A stretch of DNA of 64,000 nucleotides from contig NZ_CP096882.1 in assembly GCF_023273875.1 (NCBI RefSeq), positions 1,426,001 to 1,490,000 of the forward strand, read 5' to 3'. This stretch comes from Pseudarthrobacter sp. SSS035 (GTDB lineage: Bacteria; Actinomycetota; Actinomycetes; Actinomycetales; Micrococcaceae). The position numbers and the translations under genes were made by a program. Under the pieces are notes generated by a model. The model saw nothing but the letters and a program-made list of their open reading frames with translations. It was not told the DNA's origin and did not search any database. Positions within the stretch are counted from its first letter, which is position 1, and each line of letters begins with the position of its first letter. Below are positions 34,190 through 43,186 of this stretch, piece by piece.

Positions 34190-35224
34190 TCAAGCGCCCT
34201 TTCGCGCCCGCGTGGCGGTGGCCTTCGCCGCAGGCTTCGCGGCGGCGGTTTTGGTTTCGGAGGACTTCGCTGCAGCGGTCTTGGCACTCGTTGTCCTCGT
34301 CCCCGCAGTCTTGGCACCGGCTTTGGCGGGAGCCTTCCCGCCGGAACTGTCGGCACTTTCTCCTGTGCCGGCGTCGTCCGCGTCCCCGGAGGCCGCGTCC
34401 TCAGCGTCCGCATTGTCAGAGGCGGCAGGCTTCCCGCCGCCGCGCTTCCGCTCCAGGCTGCGCTTCAGCGCCTCCATCAGGTCGATGACCTCGCCGTTGC
34501 CGCCCTCACCCGCTTCCGCGCCGAACGTTTCGTCGGTATCGAGCGAATCGCCCTTCTCCAGCTTGGCCTCGATGAGCTTCCGGAGCTGCACCTGGTAGTC
34601 ATCGGTGAAGTGCTCGGGTTCGAAATCCGCGGCCATGGACTCCACGAGGGCGGCGGACATTTCGCGTTCCTGGGCGGAAATCCGGATGGACGTGTCCAGA
34701 GCGGGGAAGCTGGCCTCCCGGACCTCGTCGGGCCACAGCAGGGACTGCAGCACCAGCACCTCGTCCTTGATGCGCAGCGCCCCCAGCCGTGTCTTCTCGC
34801 GCAGGGCGAACTGGACGATGGCCACACGGTCCGTATCCTCGAGCGCCCGGCGCAGCAGGACATAGGCCTTGGGCGACTTGGAATCCGGCTCGAGGTAATA
34901 GCTCTTCTCGAACATCATCGGTTCCAGCTGCTCCGACGGAACAAACTGGACCACCTCGATCTCGTGGCTGTTCTCCGCCGGGATGGATTTGAGCTCATCC
35001 TTGGACAGGACCACCGTGCGGCCCTCGTCCTCAAACGCCTTGTCGATGTCCGAATAGTCGATGATCTTGCTGCAGACCTCGCACCGGCGCTGGTATCGGA
35101 TCCGGCCGCCGTCGGCACTGTGGACCTGGTGGAGGCTGATGTCGTGGTCCTCGGTGGCGCTGTAGACCTTCACGGGCACGTTGACCAGGCCGAACGCGAT
35201 GGCACCTTTCCAGATGGCTCTCAT
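34190..35224 (-). CDS. ku: Non-homologous end joining protein Ku
   Basis: 344 residues. Ku core at about 1-255 starts with MRAIWKGAIAFGLVNVPVKV and contains YQRRCEVCSKII and YYLEPDSKSPKAYVLLRRAL. The core ends with a helical DLMEALKRSLERKRGGG. A long, low-complexity C-terminal tail (about 265-344) is rich in Lys, Ala and Thr (KAGAKTAGTRTTSAKTAAAK), as seen in Ku of other Actinobacteria, where such tails aid DNA binding. Ku forms a homodimer ring on broken DNA ends and recruits LigD, whose gene is divergent 40 bases away. Confidence 0.93.
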   Translation of the reverse strand: MRAIWKGAIAFGLVNVPVKVYSATEDHDISLHQVHSADGGRIRYQRRCEVCSKIIDYSDIDKAFEDEGRTVVLSKDELKSIPAENSHEIEVVQFVPSEQLEPMMFEKSYYLEPDSKSPKAYVLLRRALEDTDRVAIVQFALREKTRLGALRIKDEVLVLQSLLWPDEVREASFPALDTSIRISAQEREMSAALVESMAADFEPEHFTDDYQVQLRKLIEAKLEKGDSLDTDETFGAEAGEGGNGEVIDLMEALKRSLERKRGGGKPAASDNADAEDAASGDADDAGTGESADSSGGKAPAKAGAKTAGTRTTSAKTAAAKSSETKTAAAKPAAKATATRARKGA

Positions 35225-35264
35225 CCCTCAAGTGAACATCACCCGGGGCCGGAGGTGAAGACCC

Positions 35265-37787
35265 ATGGCCGGCCCTAAGGAGCGTGTCAGGGTGGCGGGG
35301 AGGGAACTGACGCTCACCAACCTGGACAAAATCATCTACCCGGAGACCGGCACCACCAAGGCTGATGTCCTGGCCTACTACGCCGCCGTGGCCCATGTTC
35401 TGATTCCCGCCGCGGCCAACCGGCCCGCCACCCGCAAGCGATGGGTCAACGGCGTGGGCACCGCCGGGCAACCCGGCGAGGTGTTTTTCCAGAAGAACCT
35501 GGAGGATTCAGCGCCGGGCTGGCTCCCCCGCGCCGCCATCACGCACAAGGACCGGACCATCTACTACCCGATGGTGAACGATCCCGCCACGCTCACCTGG
35601 TTCGGCCAGATCAATTCGCTGGAAATCCACGTCCCCCAGTGGCAGGTGGACTCCCACGGCAAGCAGCTGAACCCGGACCGCCTGGTCCTGGACCTCGATC
35701 CCGGCAACGGTGCCGGACTGGAGGAATGCGCCGAGGTTGCCCTTCTGGCTCGCGCCATCCTGCAGGACGTGGGCCTGGAGCCGGTGCCGGTGACCAGCGG
35801 CAGCAAGGGCATCCACCTCTACGCCGGCCTTGATGGGACGCAGACCTCCGATCAGATCTCGGACTTTGCCCACGAACTGGCCCGCGCGCTGGAAGCGGAC
35901 CACCCGGATCTCGCCGTGAGCGACATGAAAAAGACGCTGCGCACAGGCAAGGTGCTGGTGGACTGGAGCCAGAACAGCGCCGCCAAGACCACCATCGTTC
36001 CGTACTCCCTGCGCGGCCGCCTCACGCCCACGGTGGCCGCCCCGCGGACCTGGCAGGAGATCGGGTCTGCCAAGCTCGAGCACCTCGACTACAAAGCCGT
36101 GCTGCGCCGGGTCAAGGCGGGAAAAGACCCGTTCGCCGCTGTCGACCGGGGTGCCGGGCACCCCGGGGACGCCGGGAACCCCAGTGCGAAGACGGACGAC
36201 GGCGGCGCCCACGCCCGACTGGAGCGGTACCGGTCGATGCGGGACCCTGACGCGACGCCTGAGCCGTTCTCCGGCGCCTCCGGAAACGGGGATACTTTCG
36301 TGATCCAGGAGCACCATGCCAGCAGGCTGCACTTCGATTTCCGGCTGGAGCACGAGGGTGTGCTGGTGTCGTGGGCCCTCCCGAAAGGCATCCCGGAATC
36401 CGGCGGGAAGAACCACCTGGCGGTCCAGACCGAGGACCACCCTTTGGACTACGCCACGTTTGAGGGCACCATTCCCAGAGGCCAGTACGGCGCCGGCGAA
36501 GTCACTATCTGGGACCACGGCACGTATGAACTGGAGAAATGGATCAACGGCCGGGAGGTCATCGCCACGCTGACCGGCGCCGAGGGCGGCGGCCTGGGCG
36601 GCACCAAGAAGTTTGCCCTCATCCACACCGGCCGGGGGCAGGGCAGGGACGCCGAAGGGCAATGGCTCATCCACCTGATGGACAAGGACCACCACACCTT
36701 TCATCCGCGGCAGGCTCCGGCGGAGGGTGAGCCGGCGGAGGGCGCGGCGGATGATGCGGCGGCGGCGGCTTCCGGGGCTGAGCCTGCCGTGGACGTTTCC
36801 CCGGCCGCGGCCGTGCCTTCCCCACTGCGTGCTGAAGATTTCGGCCCCATGATGGCAACGTCCGGGACCGCCGCCGACCTGCACGGCAGCGACTGGCAGT
36901 TCGAACTGAAGTGGGACGGCGTGCGTGGCCTGCTGGTCGCGGACGAAAAGAAAATCCGGATCTTCAGCCGCAACGGCATCGACGTCACCGCAACCTACCC
37001 CGAACTGACGGACCGGACCTGCTGGCCGGCGGGCCCGTTCGTCGCCGACGGTGAGATTATCGCCGTCGGGCCTTCCGGCAGACCCGATTTCGGGCTGCTC
37101 CAGGGACGCATGAAACTGACCCGGCCGGCCGACGTCGCCAAGGCCCGCGCAGCAATCCCTGTCCGGCTGATGCTTTTTGACCTGCTGTCCGACGGCGGCG
37201 AGGACCTTCGCCGGCTGCCTTTCGCGAAGCGGCGGCTGCGGCTGGAGGAGTTCCATCGCCCGTCGGAGTGTCCCGTGGAGCTGTCCGCCGTCCTGGACGA
37301 GAGGATCGAGCACATCCTGGAGAGCGCGCAGGAGCTGGGGCTCGAGGGCGTGATGGCCAAGCGGACCGACAGCCGCTACGTCAGCGGGCAGCGGACCCGG
37401 ACGTGGATCAAGATCAAGCTGGAGCAGTCCCAGGAAGTGGTGGTGGGCGGCTGGCGGCCGGGCAAGGGCGGGCGGCAGGGTTCGGTAGGTTCGCTGCTGG
37501 TGGGCATCCCCGACGGCAACAAGCTGCGGTATGTGGGCCGGGTGGGCAGCGGGTTCAGCATGCGCGAACTGGAGGAACTCCGGCAGAAGGTGGACGATCT
37601 GGCGCGCAAGACGTCACCGTTCGACGACGTTCCCCGCGAGGATGCCTCGGACGCCCACTGGGTGACGCCACGGCTGGTCGGCGAGGTGACCTTCGGCCAG
37701 TGGACGGGCAGCGGGAAGCTCAGGCATCCTGTGTGGCGGGGCTGGCGGCTGGACAAGAACGCCGACGAAGTAGTGCCGGAGGGCTAG
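35265..37787 (+). CDS. ligD: ATP-dependent DNA ligase LigD (Pol-PE-Lig)
   Basis: 840 residues in Pol-PE-Lig order, as in mycobacteria. Primase-like polymerase (about 5-295): catalytic Asp pair in VLDLDPG (Asp143, Asp145) and the third in LVDWSQNS. Phosphoesterase (about 320-485): HHASRLHFDFRLEHEGVLVS with the metal/His residues. Ligase (about 525-835): adenylation Lys549 in ELKWDGVRG, then FVADGEIIAV, LEGVMAKR and WIKIKL. An acidic Ala-rich linker (about 485-520) joins PE and Lig. Works with Ku to fill in and ligate double-strand breaks. Confidence 0.95.
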   Translation: MAGPKERVRVAGRELTLTNLDKIIYPETGTTKADVLAYYAAVAHVLIPAAANRPATRKRWVNGVGTAGQPGEVFFQKNLEDSAPGWLPRAAITHKDRTIYYPMVNDPATLTWFGQINSLEIHVPQWQVDSHGKQLNPDRLVLDLDPGNGAGLEECAEVALLARAILQDVGLEPVPVTSGSKGIHLYAGLDGTQTSDQISDFAHELARALEADHPDLAVSDMKKTLRTGKVLVDWSQNSAAKTTIVPYSLRGRLTPTVAAPRTWQEIGSAKLEHLDYKAVLRRVKAGKDPFAAVDRGAGHPGDAGNPSAKTDDGGAHARLERYRSMRDPDATPEPFSGASGNGDTFVIQEHHASRLHFDFRLEHEGVLVSWALPKGIPESGGKNHLAVQTEDHPLDYATFEGTIPRGQYGAGEVTIWDHGTYELEKWINGREVIATLTGAEGGGLGGTKKFALIHTGRGQGRDAEGQWLIHLMDKDHHTFHPRQAPAEGEPAEGAADDAAAAASGAEPAVDVSPAAAVPSPLRAEDFGPMMATSGTAADLHGSDWQFELKWDGVRGLLVADEKKIRIFSRNGIDVTATYPELTDRTCWPAGPFVADGEIIAVGPSGRPDFGLLQGRMKLTRPADVAKARAAIPVRLMLFDLLSDGGEDLRRLPFAKRRLRLEEFHRPSECPVELSAVLDERIEHILESAQELGLEGVMAKRTDSRYVSGQRTRTWIKIKLEQSQEVVVGGWRPGKGGRQGSVGSLLVGIPDGNKLRYVGRVGSGFSMRELEELRQKVDDLARKTSPFDDVPREDASDAHWVTPRLVGEVTFGQWTGSGKLRHPVWRGWRLDKNADEVVPEG

Positions 37788-37821
37788 TGAGGCTGCGTTG
37801 GCGACGCGCAAATTCTCCCGG

Positions 37822-37881
37822 GACACACAAAAGGCCTGGAGACACCCGAATCTTCGGGTGTCTCCAGGCCTTTTGTGTGTC
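37822..37881. terminator. Perfect 29-bp inverted repeat after ligD
   Basis: The arms 37822-37850 and 37853-37881 are exact reverse complements, separated by two bases. A TTTTGTGTGT tail in the right arm and its mirror in the left give T-rich ends in both directions, so it can serve both ligD and the convergent gene at 37917. Confidence 0.85.
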
Positions 37882-37916
37882 GCCAGGTCAGATGTGCGTC
37901 GTCAGCGGGGGTGTTC

Positions 37917-38177
37917 CTAGGACGAGTGCGGCATCTGCGGGCGTCCGGTACGGTGCACGGCCGTCACTGCAGCTTCCTGGCCCACGCGGCCGTGGCCTTC
38001 ACCCCGCTCTTTGGGGTGCCGGCGCTTGCCGTTGCCGTCCGGCCAGTGGCGTTCGCCGGCCATCGCCGTGGTCACCGCAATGGTGGCCGGGTCCGGCATG
38101 GTCGGGGTGTCCATGGCTGCCGCGAGATGGTCCGCGACCTCCGGTTCGATCTTTGGTCCAGCATGTTTTTCAGCCAT
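37917..38177 (-). CDS. Hypothetical protein, 86 aa
   Basis: Starts at the ATG at 38177 behind GGAAGGAAG. Polar with many His, Arg and Gly. Begins MAEKHAGPKIEPEVADHLAA and has GERHWPDGNGKRRHPKERG. No family recognised. It is read toward ligD and shares the long inverted repeat as terminator. The next gene upstream (38249) is on the same strand, so the two may be cotranscribed. Confidence 0.6.
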   Translation of the reverse strand: MAEKHAGPKIEPEVADHLAAAMDTPTMPDPATIAVTTAMAGERHWPDGNGKRRHPKERGEGHGRVGQEAAVTAVHRTGRPQMPHSS

Positions 38178-38248
38178 TTTTTCTTCCTTCCGCAATGAAA
38201 TGAAGTGGTTACCAATAGTAGGTCTGGCGTGCTGTCCTGGCGCTGGAT

Positions 38249-38461
38249 TTACCAGCGGACCTTCTTCTCTGCCGGGCCCTGCTTGCCGCTGACATGGGTG
38301 GGCTTGTGGTTCTTGCCGACGCTCTGCAGCCCGGAGTCGCCGCCCCTGGATTTGCTGGCCAGCATGGCCCGCTGCGCTTCGGTCAGCCCGGCCCGGATGC
38401 CCTTGGCTTCGGCGTCGTCCTGCGCGGATTCGGGCTGGCTGGGCGTGTTGTTTGCAGTCAT
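38249..38461 (-). CDS. Hypothetical protein, 70 aa
   Basis: Small, polar and probably disordered, with AAAGGTTCC before the ATG. It has an acidic N-terminal part (TPSQPESAQDDAEAKGIRAG), then TEAQRAMLASKSRGGDSG, then a basic end (KQGPAEKKVRW). No family recognised; function unknown. Confidence 0.6.
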   Translation of the reverse strand: MTANNTPSQPESAQDDAEAKGIRAGLTEAQRAMLASKSRGGDSGLQSVGKNHKPTHVSGKQGPAEKKVRW

Positions 38462-38953
38462 TTTGGTGGAACCTTTCTGAGGAGAATCAGTGTGTCTGAC
38501 GAGATCAGCATGGACGGGGCCGGTGGTACCAGGCCGCAGGCGTCCGCCTACTCAAAAATCAGTGTTCCCATGGTTCAACAATAGGCAGTTTCAGGCTCGG
38601 TTGTGAACCCCCGGTTTCCGGCCTGTACATGGGGCCGGGTGGCGGCCGGAACTGGTGCCCGAACGGCCGTGGCGGCTGTCACTTTTCCGCGCGAATCAGG
38701 GGAAAAATGGCGCAAAAAAGGGGTCGTGGACAAAAAGATTCCGTAACGATGGGCCCGAACCGCCCGAATCCCAATGATGACGGGGCGAGAGCACCCAAAA
38801 GAAATCCCTGAAAACCGGTGGAAACCCTCTCTAAGGAAGGCACTTTACGGTATAAAACTCTCATTTGCCATGGAATCCGCGTAAAATTGGAAGCCTGCCC
38901 AGAGCGGGGCAGCTACAAGTCGCAAGCAAATGACCTCCATAGGAGTCGCCCAA
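38462..38953. other. Intergenic region upstream of the ProP-like gene
   Basis: 492 bases that hold, at most, a 30-codon reading frame (38492-38584). From about 38690 the sequence is more A-rich than its surroundings, which fits a regulatory region of the transporter. No clear operator is visible. Confidence 0.4.
38492..38584 (+). CDS. Possible 30-aa small ORF
   Basis: GTG start with GAGGAG five to eight bases upstream. Encodes a 30-residue peptide beginning VSDEISMDGAGGTRPQ and ending VPMVQQ. There is no homology I can point to; the ribosome-binding site is the only support. Confidence 0.2.
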   Translation: MSDEISMDGAGGTRPQASAYSKISVPMVQQ

Positions 38954-40552
38954 ATGCCCACAGACCGAAGCACGACCGACTCTTCAGCAGGCGTGAACAA
39001 CGCCAGCCGACCCAACGACGCAGCACCAAATAACGCACTCCCCAGTGCGCGTAAACCGAAGATCCTTGCACGCCGCAGGCTCAAAGAGTCCGACGTGAAT
39101 GTTGTAAACCAGCCCATGCTGAAAAAAGCGCTCGGCGGAACCATCGTGGGTAACACCATGGAGTGGTTCGACGTCGGCGTGTTCGGCTACCTGATCACCA
39201 CCATGGGACCTGTCTTCCTTCCCGAGGCCGACAAGTCCGTCCAGACGCTGTTCCTGCTTGGAACGTTCGCTGCCACCTTCATTGCCCGTCCACTCGGCGG
39301 TGTTGTGTTCGGCTGGCTCGGCGACAAGATCGGGCGGCAGAAGGTACTCGCCGCAACACTGATGATTATGGCTGCCAGTACGTTCGCCGTCGGGCTGTTG
39401 CCCGGATACGCCCAGATCGGCATCTGGGCCGCTGCGCTGCTGGTAATCCTGAAGCTTGTACAGGGCTTCTCCACCGGCGGTGAATACGCAGGCGCCACCA
39501 CGTTCGTGAGCGAATACGCCCCGGATAAGCGTCGTGGATTCTTTGCAAGCTTCCTGGACATGGGCAGCTACCTCGGCTTTGCCCTGGGTGCGGCGCTGGT
39601 TTCTGTCCTGCAGCTGACCCTTGGCCAGACAGCCATGGAGGAATGGGGCTGGCGCATACCCTTCCTCATTGCCGGCCCGCTGGGCCTCATCGCCATCTAC
39701 TTCCGGAACAAGATCGAGGAATCCCCTCAGTTCCAGGCCACGCTGGATGCCCAGGAATCCATCGGGCAGGCCGCCGCAGCAGCTGACGTGGACGCCGCCA
39801 AGAGTCCGGTCGGAATCGTCAAGGCCTACTGGCGCTCGCTCATCGTGGCCATGATCCTTGTGGCCGCTGCCAACACCGCCGGGTACGCCTTGACGTCCTA
39901 CATGCCGACGTACCTCACGGAGTCCAAGGGCTACGATCCCGTCCACGGCACACTGCTGACCATCCCCGTGCTGGTCATCATGGCCTTGTGCATCCCGCTG
40001 ACGGGCAAGCTGTCCGACCGCATCGGCCGCCGGCCGGTCCTCTGGATCGGCGCCATCAGCACCGTGGTGCTGGCTACGCCGGCGTTCCTGCTGATCGGCA
40101 TCGGTGACGTCTGGTCCACGCTGGCAGGCCTTTCGCTGATCGCGTTCCCGGTGACGTTCTATGTGGCGAACCTCGCCTCGGCATTGCCCGCACAGTTCCC
40201 GACAGCCAACAGGTACAGCGCCATGGGTATCGCCTACAACTTCGCAGTTGCCATCTTCGGCGGCACCACGCCGTTCATCGTGGCCGCGCTGATCACGGCG
40301 ACCGGCGATGACATGATGCCGGCCTACTACCTCATGGCGACCTCAGCCATCGGGGCTGTGGCCATCTACTTCCTGAAGGAATCAGCCAAGCGTCCGCTGC
40401 CCGGCTCCATGCCCAGCGTGGACACCCAGGCCGAAGCCAAGGAACTGGTTGCAACTCAGGACGAAAACCCGCTGATCGACCTGGCCGACATGCCGTTCGA
40501 ATCCCAGGACGTCACCGATGCCGCGGCCGCCAAGGTTCCGGCCGGAGTCTAG
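38954..40552 (+). CDS. MFS transporter, MHS family (proline/betaine ProP-like)
   Basis: 532 residues, ATG at 38954 with AGGAG eight bases upstream. A polar N-terminal extension (about 1-45) precedes GGTIVGNTMEWFDVGVFGYL, the MHS signature of ProP. Loop 2-3 is FGWLGDKIGRQKVLA and helix 5 has QGFSTGGEYAGATTFVSEY. The long acidic C-terminal tail (about 485-532) may be regulatory, as osmosensing ProP proteins have C-terminal extensions. Likely takes up compatible solutes with protons; substrate inferred. Confidence 0.83.
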   Translation: MPTDRSTTDSSAGVNNASRPNDAAPNNALPSARKPKILARRRLKESDVNVVNQPMLKKALGGTIVGNTMEWFDVGVFGYLITTMGPVFLPEADKSVQTLFLLGTFAATFIARPLGGVVFGWLGDKIGRQKVLAATLMIMAASTFAVGLLPGYAQIGIWAAALLVILKLVQGFSTGGEYAGATTFVSEYAPDKRRGFFASFLDMGSYLGFALGAALVSVLQLTLGQTAMEEWGWRIPFLIAGPLGLIAIYFRNKIEESPQFQATLDAQESIGQAAAAADVDAAKSPVGIVKAYWRSLIVAMILVAAANTAGYALTSYMPTYLTESKGYDPVHGTLLTIPVLVIMALCIPLTGKLSDRIGRRPVLWIGAISTVVLATPAFLLIGIGDVWSTLAGLSLIAFPVTFYVANLASALPAQFPTANRYSAMGIAYNFAVAIFGGTTPFIVAALITATGDDMMPAYYLMATSAIGAVAIYFLKESAKRPLPGSMPSVDTQAEAKELVATQDENPLIDLADMPFESQDVTDAAAAKVPAGV

Positions 40553-40617
40553 GCACCACAGTCTAAGCACCGCAACAACAAACCGGCCTGACCGGGCCGT
40601 CTTGTAGCCCGCGCTCA

Positions 40618-40667
40618 AAGGCCCGTCCCGCGCGCTTTCCTTGGGGGAAGCACGCAGGGCGGGCCTT
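40618..40667 (+). terminator. Hairpin after the ProP-like gene
   Basis: AAGGCCCGTCCCGCG... pairs with ...CAGGGCGGGCCTT over about 22 positions with four G-U-type mismatches and a short loop. Probable terminator. Confidence 0.55.
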
Positions 40668-40778
40668 AGCCGTGCCCGGCGCCGCCCTTCCGGCCGTGCC
40701 CACGCGACGCCCTGTGACCCAGCTAATGGTCAGCATTCCGGGCTTCTGCTAATTTTCGAACAAGGGCTTGAGGAATAG

Positions 40779-41870
40779 GTGGTGTTGGCTGTGCGCAGAG
40801 TCATGGCCCATGCCCGCACGCTGCACGCCCTGGGCCCGGCGAACAACGACCGGCTCTCGGCCGTTCGGGTTGCCCTCAGTGTGGCAGTGCCCTCCCTGGT
40901 ACTCCTGGCCATCGGCCGTCCCGAGCTGACCATGTACGCGGTCTTCGGTGCCCTGACCGGCATGTATGGACGCTCGGAAACCCACCAGCTTCGCCTCAAG
41001 CACCAGGCGCAGGCGGCTGTGGTCCTGGTCAGCGGCATTTCGGTGGGTGTGTTCCTGTCCGTCAACCACCTCCACTCCTGGTGGCTGGTGCTTGTGGAGG
41101 CCGTGCTGGCCGGCGCCGGTTCCCTGTTCTCCGACAAAGTGAAGCTCAAGCCCAACGGACCGTTCTTCGGCATCCTGGCACTGGGCGCCTGCGCCTCGGT
41201 CCCAACCAATGTGCCGTTCCTGACGGCCGTGCTGATCGGTGCGGCCTCGGCCGCGTTCTCGATCCTGGTGGGCTTCGCCGGCTGGCTGCGGGTCCGGGCC
41301 TGGCAGGCCGGTGCCGTGCGGGATGCTCCGCGTCTCAGCGGTGAACTCCGGCAGGCTGCGCTGGTGCACGCCGCCCGCTATGTCCTGGCCGTCGGTGCCG
41401 CCGGAACCTGCGGTGTCCTGAGCGGCAGCGGCCACCCGCACTGGGCCATGGCCGCGGCCGCCGTCCCGCTCGCGGGGGCCGACCTGCCCAGCCGCGTCCA
41501 CCGCGGGATCCACCGCATAGTGGGGACGTTCGTCGGTTTGGCACTGGTCGCCGTCGTACTTTTCCCGGGACCGTTGTCCCCGCTGCAGTATTTCCGCGGC
41601 CACACTGCCGCCGTGCTGGCGCTGCTGGTGATCGCTTTCCAGTTCCCCACCGAACTCTTCATGGCGCGGCACTACGGCTGGGCCATGGTCTTCTTCACGC
41701 CGGTGATCCTGCTCATGACGCAGCTTGCTGCGCCCGCGGACCCGGGCCTGCTGGTCACCGAACGCGCGGTGGAGACCTTTGTGGGCGCCGTGATCGGTAT
41801 CGCCGTGGTGGTGACTGTCCGTGCGCCGCGGAGGGCTACTGCTTCGGACGCCGCGGCGGCCCGGAGGTAA
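40779..41870 (+). CDS. FUSC-family membrane protein
   Basis: 363 residues with two blocks of membrane helices. Starts after the hydrophilic ALGPANNDRLSAVRVALSVA. The second block has SGHPHWAMAAAAVPLAG and the FUSC signature HRIVGTFVGLALVAVV. It resembles half-size aromatic acid/efflux proteins of the FUSC superfamily. Overlaps the convergent SDR gene by 35 bases at its 3' end. Function uncertain. Confidence 0.78.
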   Translation: MVLAVRRVMAHARTLHALGPANNDRLSAVRVALSVAVPSLVLLAIGRPELTMYAVFGALTGMYGRSETHQLRLKHQAQAAVVLVSGISVGVFLSVNHLHSWWLVLVEAVLAGAGSLFSDKVKLKPNGPFFGILALGACASVPTNVPFLTAVLIGAASAAFSILVGFAGWLRVRAWQAGAVRDAPRLSGELRQAALVHAARYVLAVGAAGTCGVLSGSGHPHWAMAAAAVPLAGADLPSRVHRGIHRIVGTFVGLALVAVVLFPGPLSPLQYFRGHTAAVLALLVIAFQFPTELFMARHYGWAMVFFTPVILLMTQLAAPADPGLLVTERAVETFVGAVIGIAVVVTVRAPRRATASDAAAARR

Positions 41871-42603
41871 ACCGCGCCGGCAGCACGCGCGAGATGACGG
41901 CCACCAGTTTGTAGCGTTTGGTGGGGATCGAAACGCCCTTCCCGCGGGCGTTATCGGCGAGGCCGTCCCGGACCACCTGGTCCGCCCGCAGCCACAGCCA
42001 GCGTGGGGCGACCGATTTGTCCATGCCCATGCGGTCGTGGAATTCGGTGTGCGTGAATCCGGGGCACAGCGCCGTGACGTGCACGCCTCTCGGTCCGTAG
42101 GCCAGGTTGGCCCAGCGGCTGAAGATGACCTGCCAGCCTTTCGCAGCCGAGTAGCTGCCGCGGTTGGCGAAAGCCGACACGCTGGCCACGTTGATGATCC
42201 GCCCGGAATGCCGTTCCAGCATCCCCTGCAGGGCGGCATGGCAGAGCTCCATGGGGGTCTGCACGTGCAGGCGAAGGTGCCTCGTCTCGTCCGCCAAGGA
42301 GTTTTTTTCGAACGAATGCAGCAGTCCGATCCCCGCATTGTTCACCAGGACCTCAACCGGCCGCGCGGCGTCCGTGAGACGCCCGACGACGGCTGCCACC
42401 CCGGCGTCGTCCGTCAGGTCTGCGGGCAGCACCTCCGTGGAAACGCTGTAGTCACGCTCCAGTTCGTCGGCGATCTGCCGGAGCCGGGCGGCGTCGCGGG
42501 CCACCAGCACCATGTGGTGGCCTTCCTGCGCGAGCTGGCGGGCGAACTCGGCTCCCAGTCCTGCGGTTGCCCCTGTTACGAGCGCGGTGGTGGGTGTCTC
42601 CAT
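41836..42603 (-). CDS. Short-chain dehydrogenase/reductase
   Basis: 255 residues. Cofactor motif VTGATAGLGAEFARQLA, NNAG motif in VLVNNAGIG, catalytic Ser in NVASVSAFA and Tyr/Lys in YSAAKGWQV. The C-terminus is basic (RFTSGPPRRPKQ). The ARDAARL segment after beta-2 suggests NADPH preference. Substrate unknown. Followed on the same strand, 18 bases upstream, by a VOC gene. Confidence 0.85.
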   Translation of the reverse strand: METPTTALVTGATAGLGAEFARQLAQEGHHMVLVARDAARLRQIADELERDYSVSTEVLPADLTDDAGVAAVVGRLTDAARPVEVLVNNAGIGLLHSFEKNSLADETRHLRLHVQTPMELCHAALQGMLERHSGRIINVASVSAFANRGSYSAAKGWQVIFSRWANLAYGPRGVHVTALCPGFTHTEFHDRMGMDKSVAPRWLWLRADQVVRDGLADNARGKGVSIPTKRYKLVAVISRVLPARFTSGPPRRPKQ

Positions 42604-42621
42604 GCGCCCAGACTAGCCGTG

Positions 42622-42978
42622 TTACGGCACCGGCGGCTGGTGCAGGCCGAAGGTTGAGCCCTGATCGTCCTTGCAGAGCCTGAAGCGCCCGTACTCTGCC
42701 GGGTCCTCGTCGCCCAGTTCCGTACTGTCCGTCGAGCCGCCCAGGTCACGCACCCGGGCCAGGGCGGCATCCATGTCGTCCACCCGGAAGAACAGGTAAG
42801 GCACCGCGCCCTTGTCGCCGCCGTGCAGCCCGCCGGGGATGCCGGGTGTGCCGATGATGGACCCGCCCTCATTGGACGGTCCGGGCCTGAAGTCCCAGCC
42901 GAAGAGCGCGCCGTAGAACGCCCTGCCGCGCTCAGGATCTTCGACGCCGATTTCAAAGAACGCTGGTTCGCCGGCCAT
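42622..42978 (-). CDS. VOC-fold (glyoxalase/bleomycin resistance) protein
   Basis: 118 residues. Starts EPAFFEIGVEDPERGRAFYG, typical of the VOC superfamily, with FGWDFRPG and a second repeat starting LFFRVDDMDAALARVRDLG. These proteins bind metals and small ligands; the role is unknown. It is 18 bases upstream of the SDR gene in the same direction. Confidence 0.83.
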   Translation of the reverse strand: MAGEPAFFEIGVEDPERGRAFYGALFGWDFRPGPSNEGGSIIGTPGIPGGLHGGDKGAVPYLFFRVDDMDAALARVRDLGGSTDSTELGDEDPAEYGRFRLCKDDQGSTFGLHQPPVP

Positions 42979-43108
42979 GGCTTCTCCTTCTTTTGTAGCT
43001 CAGGTGGGTCGGGTGCGGCCCATCGAACGAACCCACCCTAGACCTGCCCGGCACCCCGGTCCAGAGCCACGGTGTTCGCTCAGCGGTCCAGAAAAAGTCC
43101 TGGGTTTG

Positions 43109-43135
43109 TGTCGATCGGGCCTCGCGCCGTTCGAC
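43109..43135 (+). promoter_or_regulatory. ECF42-type promoter
   Basis: TGTCGA (43109-43114) and CGAC (43132-43135) are spaced by 17 bases, matching the -35 TGTCGA / -10 CGA(T)C pattern described for ECF42 sigma factors. It lies about 50 bases before the YCII gene and suggests positive autoregulation of the module. Confidence 0.6.
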
Positions 43136-43186
43136 CTATGGATGAGAAGGTCGAAGGGCGACCTTCCACAAACCAAGGAGTACGTG

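Noticed and set aside
35508..37313. A 601-codon open frame antisense to ligD
   Set aside because: LigD is unmistakable on the other strand; the antisense product has no recognisable motif.
38629..38811. A 60-codon frame in the region before the ProP-like gene
   Set aside because: Biased composition, no ribosome-binding site, no conservation cue.
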